From contig NZ_JACHEE010000005.1 of NCBI RefSeq assembly GCF_014207375.1, positions 62,001-126,000 on the forward strand: 64,000 bases of DNA, written 5' to 3'. Of this stretch, positions 52,974 to 62,078 are shown in pieces. The notes under the pieces were generated by a model. It had not been told where the DNA came from. It worked only from the letters and a program-made list of their open reading frames with translations, and ran no database searches. The translations under genes and the position numbers were made by a program. How positions within the stretch are numbered: position 1 is the stretch's first letter; every line of letters begins with the position of its first letter. This stretch comes from Arthrobacter sp. AZCC_0090. Its GTDB lineage: Bacteria; Actinomycetota; Actinomycetes; Actinomycetales; Micrococcaceae.

Positions 52974-54312
52974 TGGCCGCGGCCAGGACCTCGAGTCCGT
53001 CAAGGAGCAGTTCGTCGCTGATGACCAGCGGCGGCAGCAGGCGGATCACGTTGCCGTAGGTACCGCAGGTCAGGATGATGACGCCTTCCTGGAGACACGC
53101 GGCAGCCACGGCCTTGGTCAGTTCGGCGTTCGGTTCCTTGGAGCCGGCCTGGACCAGTTCGATCGCCAGCATGGCACCGCGTCCACGGACGTCACCGATA
53201 ACTGGGAGTTCCGAAGCGAGCTCGCGCAAGCGGCCGAGGGCGATTTCCTCGATGTGGCGGGCACGGCCGTTGAGGTCGTGCTCCTCCATGGTGCCAATGG
53301 CAGCAAGCGCAGCTGCACAAGCAACCGGGTTGCCGCCGTAGGTGCCGCCGAGGCCGCCTGGGTGGACGGCGTCGAGCAGGTCTGCCCGGCCGGTGATGGC
53401 GGACAGCGGGAGGCCGCCGGCGATGCCCTTGGCCATGGTGATGATGTCCGGGACAACGCCTTCGTGGTTGACGGCAAACCATTCACCCGTGCGGCAGAAG
53501 CCGGACTGGACCTCGTCGGCAATGAAGACGATGCCCTTTTCCTTGGCCCATGCGGACAGTGCCGGCAGGAAGCCTTCGGCCGGGACGATGAAGCCGCCCT
53601 CGCCCTGGATCGGTTCGATGATGATCGCGGCAACCTGGTCGCCGCCGATCTGCTTCTCGATCATGGTGATGGCGCGCTTCGCGGCCTCGGCACCGGTGAT
53701 CTCCGGGTTTTCCTCGCGGAACGGGTAGCTCATCGGCATGCGGTAGACCTCGGGCGCGAACGGGCCGAAGTTGGTCTTGTAGGGCATGGCCTTGGCGGTG
53801 AGTGCCATGGTGAGGTTGGTGCGGCCGTGGTAGGCGTGGTCGAAAGCGACCACGGCGTCACGGCCGGTGGCCAGGCGTGCCACCTTGACGGCGTTCTCCA
53901 CTGCTTCGGCACCGGAGTTGAAAAGCACGGTGCGCTTCTCGTGGTCGCCCGGGGTGAGGCGGTTCAGCTGCTCGGCGACGGCGACGTAGCCCTCGTACGG
54001 GGTGACCATGAAGCAGGTGTGGGTAAAGTGCGCTGCAGCGTCCTGGACGGCGGCGACGACGGCGGGATCCGAGGCGCCCACGCTGGTCACGGCGATGCCC
54101 GAGCCGAGGTCGATGAAGGAGTTGCCGTCGACGTCGCGGATGATGCCGCCGTCGGCGTCCTCAACGTAGACGGGAACGCCCGAGGAGACGCCGGCAGCGA
54201 CGACGGCCGCGCGGCGCTCGTTCAGGGCCTGGGACTTGGGGCCGGGGAAGGCGCCGTTGATGCTGCGCTTCTGGTCCAGGCGGTAGGAGAGTTCGTGTGC
54301 TGTTGCGGTCAT
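52957..54312 (-). CDS. gabT: 4-aminobutyrate--2-oxoglutarate aminotransferase
   Basis: This 451-residue class III aminotransferase has GSGIAVTSVGASDP, AFDHAYHGRTNLTMALTAK and VFIADEVQSGFCRTGEWF with the PLP aspartate. The PLP lysine lies in ITMAKGIAGGLPLSAITG. It converts GABA and 2-oxoglutarate into succinate semialdehyde and glutamate. It is 16 bases downstream of the aldehyde dehydrogenase, hence the same operon, and is divergent through it from a PucR regulator. Related omega-amino acids are possible substrates. Confidence 0.92.
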   Translation of the reverse strand: MTATAHELSYRLDQKRSINGAFPGPKSQALNERRAAVVAAGVSSGVPVYVEDADGGIIRDVDGNSFIDLGSGIAVTSVGASDPAVVAAVQDAAAHFTHTCFMVTPYEGYVAVAEQLNRLTPGDHEKRTVLFNSGAEAVENAVKVARLATGRDAVVAFDHAYHGRTNLTMALTAKAMPYKTNFGPFAPEVYRMPMSYPFREENPEITGAEAAKRAITMIEKQIGGDQVAAIIIEPIQGEGGFIVPAEGFLPALSAWAKEKGIVFIADEVQSGFCRTGEWFAVNHEGVVPDIITMAKGIAGGLPLSAITGRADLLDAVHPGGLGGTYGGNPVACAAALAAIGTMEEHDLNGRARHIEEIALGRLRELASELPVIGDVRGRGAMLAIELVQAGSKEPNAELTKAVAAACLQEGVIILTCGTYGNVIRLLPPLVISDELLLDGLEVLAAAIKANA

Positions 54313-54328
54313 GATGGTTCTTTCTTTC

Positions 54329-55759
54329 TTACGCGTCCAGCGCAGACATGACGTGCTTGATGCGCGTGTAGTCCTCGACGCCGTACATGGACAGGTCCTT
54401 GCCGTAACCGGACTGCTTGAAACCGCCGTGCGGCATCTCAGCTGTCAGCAGGATGTGGGTGTTGATCCAGACCGCACCGAAGTCCAGGTCGCGGCTCATC
54501 CGCATGGCCGTGCCGTGGTCCGTGGTCCAGACGCTGGAGGCCAAAGCGTATTCGACATCGTTGGCCAGCTCGAGCGCCTCGGCCTCGGTGGTGAACTTCT
54601 GGACCGTGATGACTGGTCCGAAAGTTTCCTTCTGGACGACGTCGTCGCTCTGCTTGGCGCCGGTGATGATGGTGGGCTCGAAGAAGAAGCCCTTGTCACC
54701 CGCACGGTGGCCGCCGGTTTCGATCTTGCAGTTGGCCGGCAGGTGCTCCACCACCGAGTTCACGGCGTTGAAGTGGTTCACGTTGTTGAGCGGACCGAAG
54801 TAGTTTTCGTCGTCGTTCTGCGAACCGGTGTGCAGCGTCTTGGTGTGCTCCACCATCGCGGCAACCATGTCGTCGTGAATGGAATCTTCAATCAGCACGC
54901 GGGTGATGGCCGTGCAGTCCTGGCCGGCGTTGAAGAAGGCGAACTCCGCGATGGCCGCGGCGCTCTTCTTGATGTCGGCGTCCTTGAAGACGATGGCCGG
55001 GGCCTTGCCGCCGAGCTCCAGGTGGGCACGCTTGAGGCCCTTGGCCGCTCCGCTGGCCACGGCAATGCCGGCACGTACGGAGCCGGTGATCGAGACGAGG
55101 CCCGGGACCTTGTGCTCGACCATCATGGAGCCCGTAGCCCCGTTGCCGAGGACCACGTTGAGAACGCCGGCCGGGAAGATCTCCCCTGCCAGACGGGCCA
55201 AGACCAAGGTGGATTCCGGAGTGGTGTCGGAGGGCTTGAGAACCACGGTGTTGCCTGCGGCGAGGGCGGGGCCGATCTTCCAGATGCCCATGAGGAACGG
55301 GTAGTTCCACGGTGCAACCTGGGCCACGACGCCGATCGGTTCGCGGCGGACGTACGAAGTGTGTCCCTCGAAGTACTCGCCGGCGGACTTGCCTTCCATG
55401 ATGCGCGCGGCGCCTGCGAAGAAGCGGAGCTGGTCTGCGCCAGCGGCAACTTCCTCGGAGGCGATGAGGGCGCGGACCTGGCCAGTGTTGCGGTGCTGGG
55501 CCTCAACGAGCTCGTCGCTGTTGGCTTCGATGGCGTCAGCGAGCTTGAGCAGCATGAGCTGGCGCTGGCCCGGCGTGACATGCTTCCAAGACTTGAAGGC
55601 TTCCTTCGCCGCATTCATGGCAGCATCGACGTCGGCCGCCGTAGAGATAGGCGCATGAGCGACAATCTCCCCGTTGGTGGGGTTCACGATATCGAGCAGT
55701 TCGGTGCCTGCGGGCGTGACGAACTCGCCGTTGATGAAGTTCTGCAAGGTTTGGACCAC
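54329..55759 (-). CDS. patD: Gamma-aminobutyraldehyde dehydrogenase-like ALDH
   Basis: The 476-residue ALDH closely follows YdcW/PatD-type enzymes: GEYFEGHTSYVRREPIGVVAQVAPWNYP, HLELGGKAPAIVF with the base Glu, FFNAGQDCTAITRV with the catalytic Cys, and the C-terminal SGYGKDLSMYGVEDYTRIKH. It would oxidise 4-aminobutanal from putrescine to GABA, which GabT then uses. The GTG at 55759 follows AAAGAGG. A succinate-semialdehyde role is less likely from the motif pattern but not excluded. Confidence 0.87.
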   Translation of the reverse strand: MVQTLQNFINGEFVTPAGTELLDIVNPTNGEIVAHAPISTAADVDAAMNAAKEAFKSWKHVTPGQRQLMLLKLADAIEANSDELVEAQHRNTGQVRALIASEEVAAGADQLRFFAGAARIMEGKSAGEYFEGHTSYVRREPIGVVAQVAPWNYPFLMGIWKIGPALAAGNTVVLKPSDTTPESTLVLARLAGEIFPAGVLNVVLGNGATGSMMVEHKVPGLVSITGSVRAGIAVASGAAKGLKRAHLELGGKAPAIVFKDADIKKSAAAIAEFAFFNAGQDCTAITRVLIEDSIHDDMVAAMVEHTKTLHTGSQNDDENYFGPLNNVNHFNAVNSVVEHLPANCKIETGGHRAGDKGFFFEPTIITGAKQSDDVVQKETFGPVITVQKFTTEAEALELANDVEYALASSVWTTDHGTAMRMSRDLDFGAVWINTHILLTAEMPHGGFKQSGYGKDLSMYGVEDYTRIKHVMSALDA

Positions 55760-55840
55760 GGTGTACAACCTCTTTCGGTGTCTAGGCATTGGTTGCAGCT
55801 GCTCCGAGCCTATGTCAGCGCCCGGCAGCGCGGAATAGTC

Positions 55841-55861
55841 AGGTGCACACCCTGAGCACCT
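55841..55861. promoter_or_regulatory. Inverted repeat in the divergent patD/PucR promoter region
   Basis: AGGTGC (55841-55846) and GCACCT (55856-55861) are symmetric about a nine-base spacer. Position between two divergent starts suits a PucR-type regulator site, but the arms are short. Confidence 0.35.
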
Positions 55862-55903
55862 TGACTTAGTGCGAATGACCAGTGCCGGGATATCCTTTTT
55901 TGC

Positions 55904-57346
55904 ATGGCAATGTCACTCGCCGCGCTTGTCGCCGTGCACTCTCTGAGGCTCCGCAAAGCCGGCCTCGCGGAAACCACCTGGAACGAAGATATCCGCTGGG
56001 TAGCCGTGACCGAGCAAGAGGATCCCCAGCGCTTCCTCAATGGCGGCGAGCTGATCCTGACCACGGGGCTCAGGCTCAACGGGGCCGCGGAACAGCGCCG
56101 CTTCGTGCGCCAGGTCCAACGTGCGGGAGCCGTCGGCATCGGCTTCGGCACCGGGCTGACCCACGAGGCCGTGCCTCCGGCCCTCATTGCGGAGGCCAAC
56201 CGTTGGGGCCTGCCGCTGGTGGAAGTCCCTTATGAGACCCCTTTCATCGCCATCGGCAAGCTCGTGGCCGATTCCCAATCCGCTGACCACTATTCCAAGC
56301 TGGAACGCCTCATCGCCGGGCACCAGATCCTGGCCCGGGCCCTGCTGACCGGCGGCGGGCTGGGCGAACTTCTCAAGCAGTTGGGCAGCATGCTCAGGAC
56401 CGACATCGCGCTCACCCAGTTCAGCGCCCAGCTTTACAACAGCGCGGCTGGCAGTCCCCCACCGACGGCCGAGGATTGGGCATCCTTCCCCATCCCGACG
56501 GGCCGCCGCGACGCCTGCACCCTGTGGATCAAGCAGCCTTTCGGCGACACCGGAATTGTCGGTTATGCGCAGAACCTGATCAGCGTGGAACTCAACAACA
56601 TGGTCAAGCAGCGCCAAAGCCAGCGGGCTTTGGCGGGCCAAGTGCTCGACGACGTCATCCACGGAACGCTGGACACGGTCGAAGCCGCCCGCCGCCTGGC
56701 CGGCGTCGGAATCAACAGCACCCGAAAGAACGTGGTGCTGCTGGTGGTCTCCGCCGCACACCACAAACAGCTCGGCAGCACCTCGCTGCCGCAGTCCCTC
56801 GACGGCGGGGTGACCGCCGTCGTCGGGAAGGATCTGGTGACTGTGGTGCCCGACGACGGCAGTTCAGCAAGCGCGCTGGCCAAGGATCTCAGTGATCATC
56901 TTTTGGAAGCCGGGATCCACGCGGTGATCGGTATCGGCGGTGCCTACACCAAGCCGAACGGCGTGCGCTGGAGCTACTTCGAAGCGCGCGACGCCGTGGC
57001 GCACGGCTTGCCGGTCAACGAACCCGAGCGGCTCAGCCTGACCTCGCTGCTGCTCGCGAGCGAGGACGTGCCGCTGGCCGACATGGCGAGCGAGGCCCTC
57101 ACTCCCCTGCGGAAGTTCGACGCCGCCCACGGCTCCGAGCTCGTTTCGACCCTGGAAAGCTACCTCAACCACAACGGCTCGGTGGCGGCCGTCGCCGAAG
57201 CCCTGACCCTGCACCGAAACACAGTGCGGTACCGGCTGGCGCAAATCACGGACCTCACCGGCTACGACCCCGCCCAGACGCCGGACCGGGTGCAGCTGTG
57301 GCTTGCCCTGGCCGTGCAGAGGCTGGGAGCTCGCAACCCGCGCTAG
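55904..57346 (+). CDS. PucR-family regulator of the GABA/aminobutyraldehyde operon
   Basis: The 480-residue protein has an N-terminal PucR domain (RWVAVTEQEDPQRFLNGGELILTTGLRL), a central GGDEF-like region and a C-terminal HTH_30 (LESYLNHNGSVAAVAEALTLHRNTVRYRLAQI). It is divergent from patD-gabT. PucR-type regulators control GABA use in corynebacteria, so activation of this operon by GABA or an intermediate is likely. There is no ribosome site before the ATG; a TATCCT box seven bases upstream may give a leaderless mRNA. Confidence 0.88.
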   Translation: MAMSLAALVAVHSLRLRKAGLAETTWNEDIRWVAVTEQEDPQRFLNGGELILTTGLRLNGAAEQRRFVRQVQRAGAVGIGFGTGLTHEAVPPALIAEANRWGLPLVEVPYETPFIAIGKLVADSQSADHYSKLERLIAGHQILARALLTGGGLGELLKQLGSMLRTDIALTQFSAQLYNSAAGSPPPTAEDWASFPIPTGRRDACTLWIKQPFGDTGIVGYAQNLISVELNNMVKQRQSQRALAGQVLDDVIHGTLDTVEAARRLAGVGINSTRKNVVLLVVSAAHHKQLGSTSLPQSLDGGVTAVVGKDLVTVVPDDGSSASALAKDLSDHLLEAGIHAVIGIGGAYTKPNGVRWSYFEARDAVAHGLPVNEPERLSLTSLLLASEDVPLADMASEALTPLRKFDAAHGSELVSTLESYLNHNGSVAAVAEALTLHRNTVRYRLAQITDLTGYDPAQTPDRVQLWLALAVQRLGARNPR

Positions 57347-57373
57347 CCGAGCCGAAGGCCCGGCCCCGTGGGG

Positions 57374-59458
57374 CTAGCGGAAGATATCGGCGGCCACGCC
57401 CATGATGATCCTGTCCCCCGACGTCGACTTTTGGAGGAAGTCCACAACAGCCCAATCATCCAGCGAAATGCATCCAGCGGTAGGCACCTTGTTTTCGTGC
57501 AGGAAGATGGCAAATCCGGCATCCTGGATGATCGGAGAGTCCGGAGGACGGTTGTAGTTAATGACGGCCCCTTGCCGGTAATCATGCTGTCGGCGCGTTG
57601 CGAAGTACCACATGTTCTCGTCATAACCCACCCACGAACTGGACTCGAAGTACGTGTTGTAGGTGCTGGTCCACGGATTTCCACCCCAGCGCGAACCTGG
57701 GTTCAACGTGCGGTACGGCAGAGCTGTGCCTGGATTACCCAGACCGAATGCCTCTGTGACAGAGAACGATCCGGTGGGCGAGTAGTTGTAGCGGGTCGGA
57801 CCTGAGGGAACCCCAGGCGGCTTGAAACCGCTGGCTCCCACAAAACCGTTCGTCGTCCATTCTGTCACGTACATTCCTGCCACCCGCTTGCAGTACGCAA
57901 CACCGGCGTAGGACTGGCCATAGGCGGCGGTGTAGACCAAAGTCACGTGGCTGGCGTTGCCCGAGGAGTATTTCACTCCACCATCGTTCAGCCGCGTGCA
58001 CTCGCTATTCCTGTAGTCGAGGCTCGCGGCTGGCGTCCATGTCAGGTACCCGCCTTGGAAGGCTTGGGCACATTCTCCGTTGATGCACTTTTCGGGCGAC
58101 GCAGGATAGCCAAGGTAGCTCAGGTGCCATCCCATTTGCTGGTACTTGGCCCTCATGCCCCCTCGGACGGGCTGCGCCCCGGTAACCGACGACCAGAAGA
58201 TCAGGCCTGCTTGAAACGGCTGGTAACACCCGCCGCCGGACAGCCCGCATACCTCGCTGTCGAGGGGGTAACCAAGGTAGCCTCCGGCAGGACCGCCCAG
58301 GCTGTCATATAGCGAACGGATGCCTCCAATGACACCGTGCGCGCCGGTCTCGGGAGACCAGTAGATGACGCCGCCTTGGAATTGCTGGAGGCACCCCGAC
58401 GCTGGCTGGCCACAGATCACGTCGGTGATGGGGTAGCCAAATCGTCCGTTTTCGAACCCTGAACCGGCCCACGCAGAACGAATGCCGCCGCCGCTCGTCT
58501 GCGCACCGCTGGCCGGTGACCAAATGATGCCTCCACGCTGATACATCTGGTAGCAGCCGCCGGCCTTCAGCCCACATATCTCGCGGGAGGTCGGGTACCC
58601 CAGCCAGCCAGATTCAGCCCCGGACCTGGCATAGGCTGCGCCAATGGCCCCAGGCGTCCATACACCGACTGCCCCCGACGCTGGGCTCCACACAATTCTG
58701 AGATTCCCGAATTTTTGTTCGCATCCAGAACTCACAAGGCCGCATGATTCCGGGGCGGTAGGATAACCCGCTTGGGCATAGCCACCGTAAAACCGGAACA
58801 AGGCTCCGCCGATCCCACCTTTGGTCCAGACAGTCTGAAGACCCCCAACGGGATTCCAGGTGATATCCAAACCACTAGAGAACCGCTGGAAGCAGCCGTT
58901 GCCTGCACATTGTTCATCGCCCACCGGGTAGCCGAATGCGGATAGCTGTCCGCTTGCGTGCCACTGAGGACCCGTCTTCCCCACCGTAAGCAGCACCGCG
59001 TTAGCGCCCGTGGACGGCGCTGAGTAGATGCGTCCGCCGGCAAACAGCTGGACGCAAAGGAGATTCTGCTCGCACGATACATTCGATGTCGCGGGCCCCA
59101 AAGGTCCCGCTGCCCCGCCCAATAACTGCCATTTGGCCCCGATCACCCCGTCGGAAATGATTTCTTCCTGGGCGTGGACCTGGGCCGGAGCAGGCTCCGG
59201 TGTCGGAGTGGACACGGGCACTACGTCCTGGGTTGGAGCCGGCGCGGGCGCCGTAGTCGGTCCCGTCGGTTCCTGTGTCGGGACCGTGGCGGGGGTCGCA
59301 TAAACGGTGGGAGACGGCGTGGGAAACGGTGTGGGAGACTCCGCCGGCGAAAGATTCACGGCGGTTGCCGCCGTGGGCGCGAGTCCAACGGCCACAACGG
59401 CAGCCAGAACACACATTGCTAGGATGCGGACGGCCCGGGTGGCACTGTTTGCCATCAT
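57374..59458 (-). CDS. Secreted LGFP-repeat protein with C-terminal L,D-transpeptidase-like domain
   Basis: This 694-residue exported protein has a signal peptide at about 1-33 and a Pro/Thr-rich linker at 36-98. Seven LGFP-type repeats follow (about 105-480), each of 50-55 residues with a G(W/Y/F)LGYP-like core and most with a conserved cysteine pair (such as ICGLKAGGCYQ). A 150-residue C-terminal domain ends FLHENKVPTAGCISLDDW, whose His654 and Cys663 fit the L,D-transpeptidase (YkuD-like) catalytic motif. It would bind and cross-link cell wall. The following lipoprotein gene overlaps upstream (ATGA). Confidence 0.82.
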   Translation of the reverse strand: MMANSATRAVRILAMCVLAAVVAVGLAPTAATAVNLSPAESPTPFPTPSPTVYATPATVPTQEPTGPTTAPAPAPTQDVVPVSTPTPEPAPAQVHAQEEIISDGVIGAKWQLLGGAAGPLGPATSNVSCEQNLLCVQLFAGGRIYSAPSTGANAVLLTVGKTGPQWHASGQLSAFGYPVGDEQCAGNGCFQRFSSGLDITWNPVGGLQTVWTKGGIGGALFRFYGGYAQAGYPTAPESCGLVSSGCEQKFGNLRIVWSPASGAVGVWTPGAIGAAYARSGAESGWLGYPTSREICGLKAGGCYQMYQRGGIIWSPASGAQTSGGGIRSAWAGSGFENGRFGYPITDVICGQPASGCLQQFQGGVIYWSPETGAHGVIGGIRSLYDSLGGPAGGYLGYPLDSEVCGLSGGGCYQPFQAGLIFWSSVTGAQPVRGGMRAKYQQMGWHLSYLGYPASPEKCINGECAQAFQGGYLTWTPAASLDYRNSECTRLNDGGVKYSSGNASHVTLVYTAAYGQSYAGVAYCKRVAGMYVTEWTTNGFVGASGFKPPGVPSGPTRYNYSPTGSFSVTEAFGLGNPGTALPYRTLNPGSRWGGNPWTSTYNTYFESSSWVGYDENMWYFATRRQHDYRQGAVINYNRPPDSPIIQDAGFAIFLHENKVPTAGCISLDDWAVVDFLQKSTSGDRIIMGVAADIFR

Positions 59459-59889
59459 TTGGAAACCACCGCCTCACACGTGGAGCCGGCGGGTGCCGCG
59501 TGGGCGACTTCCGCGGCATGGACCTCCGTGCTGGCACCGGCAGCAAGTTCCTTTTCGATCATCGAGTGACCAGCAACGCTGCTTGTGGTGCCCACGGCGA
59601 TGGCGATGGTGTACTTCACCGCCGCCGTTCCCGTGTTGGTCAGTGTCCCGGAGAAAGACCAGGTTCCGTTGGCGTCGGCTGCGCATTGCACATTCTTCAG
59701 GGCATCAGTCACGAGAGCGTCGGGAGACGGTGCGGCCATGCTCTCCGTGGGCGCCGACGTGGGCGTCGGCGTGGGCGTCGAAGGTGGTGGGGCAGCACTC
59801 GGAGGTGATGCTGAGGGCGGCGAGGTGCAGGCGCCCAAAGTAAAAAGTCCTACTGCACAAAGCACGACGGTTAAAGGCCAGTTCTGCAT
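59455..59889 (-). CDS. Lipoprotein with Pro/Ser/Thr-rich linker, upstream partner of the LGFP protein
   Basis: The 144-residue protein has lipobox LGAC (Cys21), a linker of Pro/Ser/Thr repeats (about 22-55) and an 85-residue mature beta-rich domain (GTWSFSGTLTNTGTAAVKYTIAIAVG). This resembles FxLYD-like extracellular domains with two cysteines. Its stop overlaps the LGFP gene start, so both are co-translated and probably act together at the cell surface. The specific role is unknown. Confidence 0.75.
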   Translation of the reverse strand: MQNWPLTVVLCAVGLFTLGACTSPPSASPPSAAPPPSTPTPTPTSAPTESMAAPSPDALVTDALKNVQCAADANGTWSFSGTLTNTGTAAVKYTIAIAVGTTSSVAGHSMIEKELAAGASTEVHAAEVAHAAPAGSTCEAVVSK

Positions 59890-60032
59890 TCTTCCCCCAA
59901 AAAATGATCACAACCTGCCCAGAATTGTGTTTCTGGCCAGCAACAGTTGTGAGACTACCAGTGGCCGAACATCATGTGCGAGATTCACCACAAAACTTCG
60001 CGCATCAAACATCAAACGTCTAACCTTTAGAT

Positions 60033-61298
60033 ATGGCTTCAACTCACCCGACATCCCACGCAATGGAAGCAACCACTGTGCCGGCCAGCGGCGGTACGAT
60101 GGCGCCGAAGTCCCGGGTGGTCGCCGTCGTCGGGATCATTGCCGTCATCCTGATCGGACTGAATCTGCGCGCAGGCATCACCAGCGCGGCGGCACTGTTC
60201 CACGAGTTGCAGGCATTCCTTGGCTACGGGGCACTTGTGGCGTCGATCCTTCCGTCCATCCCCTTGCTGTGCTTCGCCGTCGCAGGGCTGGGCACGTCAT
60301 GGCTGTCGCGCCGGATCGGCGTCGAGAAGTCGATCTTCGTTGCTCTGGCGATGTTGGCTGCGGGCCTCCTGGTCCGCAGTGTCCCCGCAACTGGCGCCCT
60401 CCTTGCCGGAACTGTGCTGGCGATGTCCGGCCTGGCGGTATGCAACGTGGCCATGCCGTCGTACATCCGCGAGCACTATGCGGCAAAGACTTCGATGATG
60501 ACAGGCCTCTACACCTTCACCATGTCCGGCGGCGCGACCTTCGCCGCAGCGGTCAGCGTACCCCTGGCGCAGCGCCTGGGCTCGCCGTCGATGGGTCTGG
60601 CCGCATGGGGCATCCTCGGCGTCGCCGCATTGCTTGGCTTCCTCCCGATGGTGCTCCACACCCACCGCTCGTCGCGCAAGGCCGGCCAGGAACACGTTTC
60701 CATGTGGCCGCTCCTGCGCACACGGCTTGGACTCCTGATCACCTCCATCTTCACGCTGCAGGCCTTCCTCGCTTATGCCGTGATGAGCTGGTTTGCCTAC
60801 ATTTTGACGAGCCAAGGACTCAGCGCCTCCGAGAGCGGCCTGCAGTTCGGGTTCATGCAATTGGTCTCCGTGGCCGCCGGCATGATCCTGCTTGCCATTG
60901 GCTCGCGGCCCCGCATGATGCGGCCGGCCCTGTACTTGGGCAGCGGGGCGACGCTGCTGGGCGTCCCCGCCATGCTGTTGCTGCCGACGTCGCTCGCGGC
61001 GGTTCCCGCGGTGCTGTTCGGTTTCGGCCTGGGTATCTTCCCGCTGGTCCTGGTGATCATCAGCCGCAGCGGGCGTACGACGGCGGAGACCACCGCCATG
61101 TCCACCGTCGCCCAGTCCGTGGGGTACTTGATTGCGGCGTTGGGACCGTTCGGCATGGGCCTGCTCCACAGCGCTACCGGTTCCTGGACACTCCCCCTGG
61201 CGCTCCTGGCCGCGGTGGCGTTTGCTCTCATGGTGACCTGCCACTTGCTGACCAGCAAGCGCACCCCGATCAAGGCCGGACCAAGGCCGGTCCTATGA
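60033..61298 (+). CDS. MFS transporter, CynX/NimT (YeaN-like) family
   Basis: This 421-residue protein has 12 helices and the family opening VVAVVGIIAVILIGLNLRAGITSAAALFHELQ. It also has GLAVCNVAMPSYIREHYAAKTSMMTGLYTFTM and a late SRSGRTTAETTAMSTVAQSVGYL. Family members export or import cyanate, nitroimidazoles or other small anions; the substrate here is unknown. In-frame ATGs at 60063 and 60099 are alternative starts. Its stop overlaps the following GntR start (ATGA). Confidence 0.88.
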   Translation: MASTHPTSHAMEATTVPASGGTMAPKSRVVAVVGIIAVILIGLNLRAGITSAAALFHELQAFLGYGALVASILPSIPLLCFAVAGLGTSWLSRRIGVEKSIFVALAMLAAGLLVRSVPATGALLAGTVLAMSGLAVCNVAMPSYIREHYAAKTSMMTGLYTFTMSGGATFAAAVSVPLAQRLGSPSMGLAAWGILGVAALLGFLPMVLHTHRSSRKAGQEHVSMWPLLRTRLGLLITSIFTLQAFLAYAVMSWFAYILTSQGLSASESGLQFGFMQLVSVAAGMILLAIGSRPRMMRPALYLGSGATLLGVPAMLLLPTSLAAVPAVLFGFGLGIFPLVLVIISRSGRTTAETTAMSTVAQSVGYLIAALGPFGMGLLHSATGSWTLPLALLAAVAFALMVTCHLLTSKRTPIKAGPRPVL

Positions 61299-61975
61299 GC
61301 CTGATTCCTTCGCACCGGCCCGTTCTTGCCGATGAGGTCACCAGCCAGTTGCGCAGCATGATCCAGTCCGGAGAATGGCCGCTACAGGAGAAGATTCCGG
61401 CCGAGCCGGAGCTCATGGCCTCACTCGGAGTCTCGCGGGGCACGCTCCGCGAAGCCATCAAGGCACTGGCGCACAGCGGAATGCTTGAGGTCCGACGCGG
61501 AGACGGCACGTATGTCCGTGCCACCAGCGAGATTTCCGGCGCAGCCCAGAGGATGTACAAGGAACACACCCAGGAGCACGTGGTGGAGGTCCGGGTGGGG
61601 CTCGACACCCAAGCCGCCCGACTGGCCACGAAGCATGCCACGGCCGAGGACATCGCCGCCATGCGGACTCTTCTCCAAGTGCGCCACGACGCGTGGCTCG
61701 CGGCCGACTACCCCGCTTGGGCCCGCGCGGATTGGGACTTCCACGAACGGGTGGCGCTGGCTTCGGGGAATCCATTGCTGCACCAGTTGTACGTGTCCTT
61801 CGGCGGGGTCTTCCACGACGATCTCCTCCGCCAGCAGCGCAAGGCCGGCTTCAACGGCATCCCGCACGAGGGCCACGACGAGCTCGCCGACGCCATCGAA
61901 GCACGCGACGAAGCGGCCGCCGTCGCGAGCGTGTACCGCAACCTGGACTTCGCCGCGGAATGGATCAACAACTAA
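61295..61975 (+). CDS. GntR-family (FadR subfamily) regulator
   Basis: The 226-residue regulator has a winged helix (LRSMIQSGEWPLQEKIPAEPELMASLGVSRGTLREAIKAL) and an FCD domain (DWDFHERVALASGNPLLHQLY) with metal-type His residues. It is the second gene of an operon with the CynX-like transporter, which it probably represses until its ligand appears. A large overlapping frame on the same strand upstream is not coding. Confidence 0.88.
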   Translation: MSLIPSHRPVLADEVTSQLRSMIQSGEWPLQEKIPAEPELMASLGVSRGTLREAIKALAHSGMLEVRRGDGTYVRATSEISGAAQRMYKEHTQEHVVEVRVGLDTQAARLATKHATAEDIAAMRTLLQVRHDAWLAADYPAWARADWDFHERVALASGNPLLHQLYVSFGGVFHDDLLRQQRKAGFNGIPHEGHDELADAIEARDEAAAVASVYRNLDFAAEWINN

Positions 61976-62012
61976 CCCCGAACGCCCGCTCACCTATGCC
62001 GGGGTTTTCACC

Positions 62013-62075
62013 AACGCTCGCTCATTTCTAGTGAGCGAGCGTCCGCCGGAAATGCCCCAAAGATGAGCGAGCGTT
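62013..62075. repeat. Three copies of a GAGCGAGCGT motif forming alternative hairpins
   Basis: AACGCTCGCTCAT at 62013-62025 can pair with TGAGCGAGCGT at 62032-62042 (11-base arms) or with ATGAGCGAGCGTT at 62063-62075 (13-base arms). The two structures exclude each other. It lies between the converging ends of the GntR and MBL-rhodanese genes, fitting a terminator or a REP-like element. Confidence 0.65.
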
Positions 62076-62078
62076 CAG

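Noticed and set aside
52945..54351. 468-codon open frame opposite gabT, and a 514-codon frame opposite patD (54311-55855)
   Set aside because: Both mirror well-supported coding genes and read as low-complexity Val/Asp/Gly-rich shadow sequence.
59585..61975. A single 796-codon frame covering the MFS and GntR genes
   Set aside because: Only the last 226 codons (from 61295) are real; the rest is an out-of-frame reading of the MFS gene, which fits a 12-helix transporter in the other frame.
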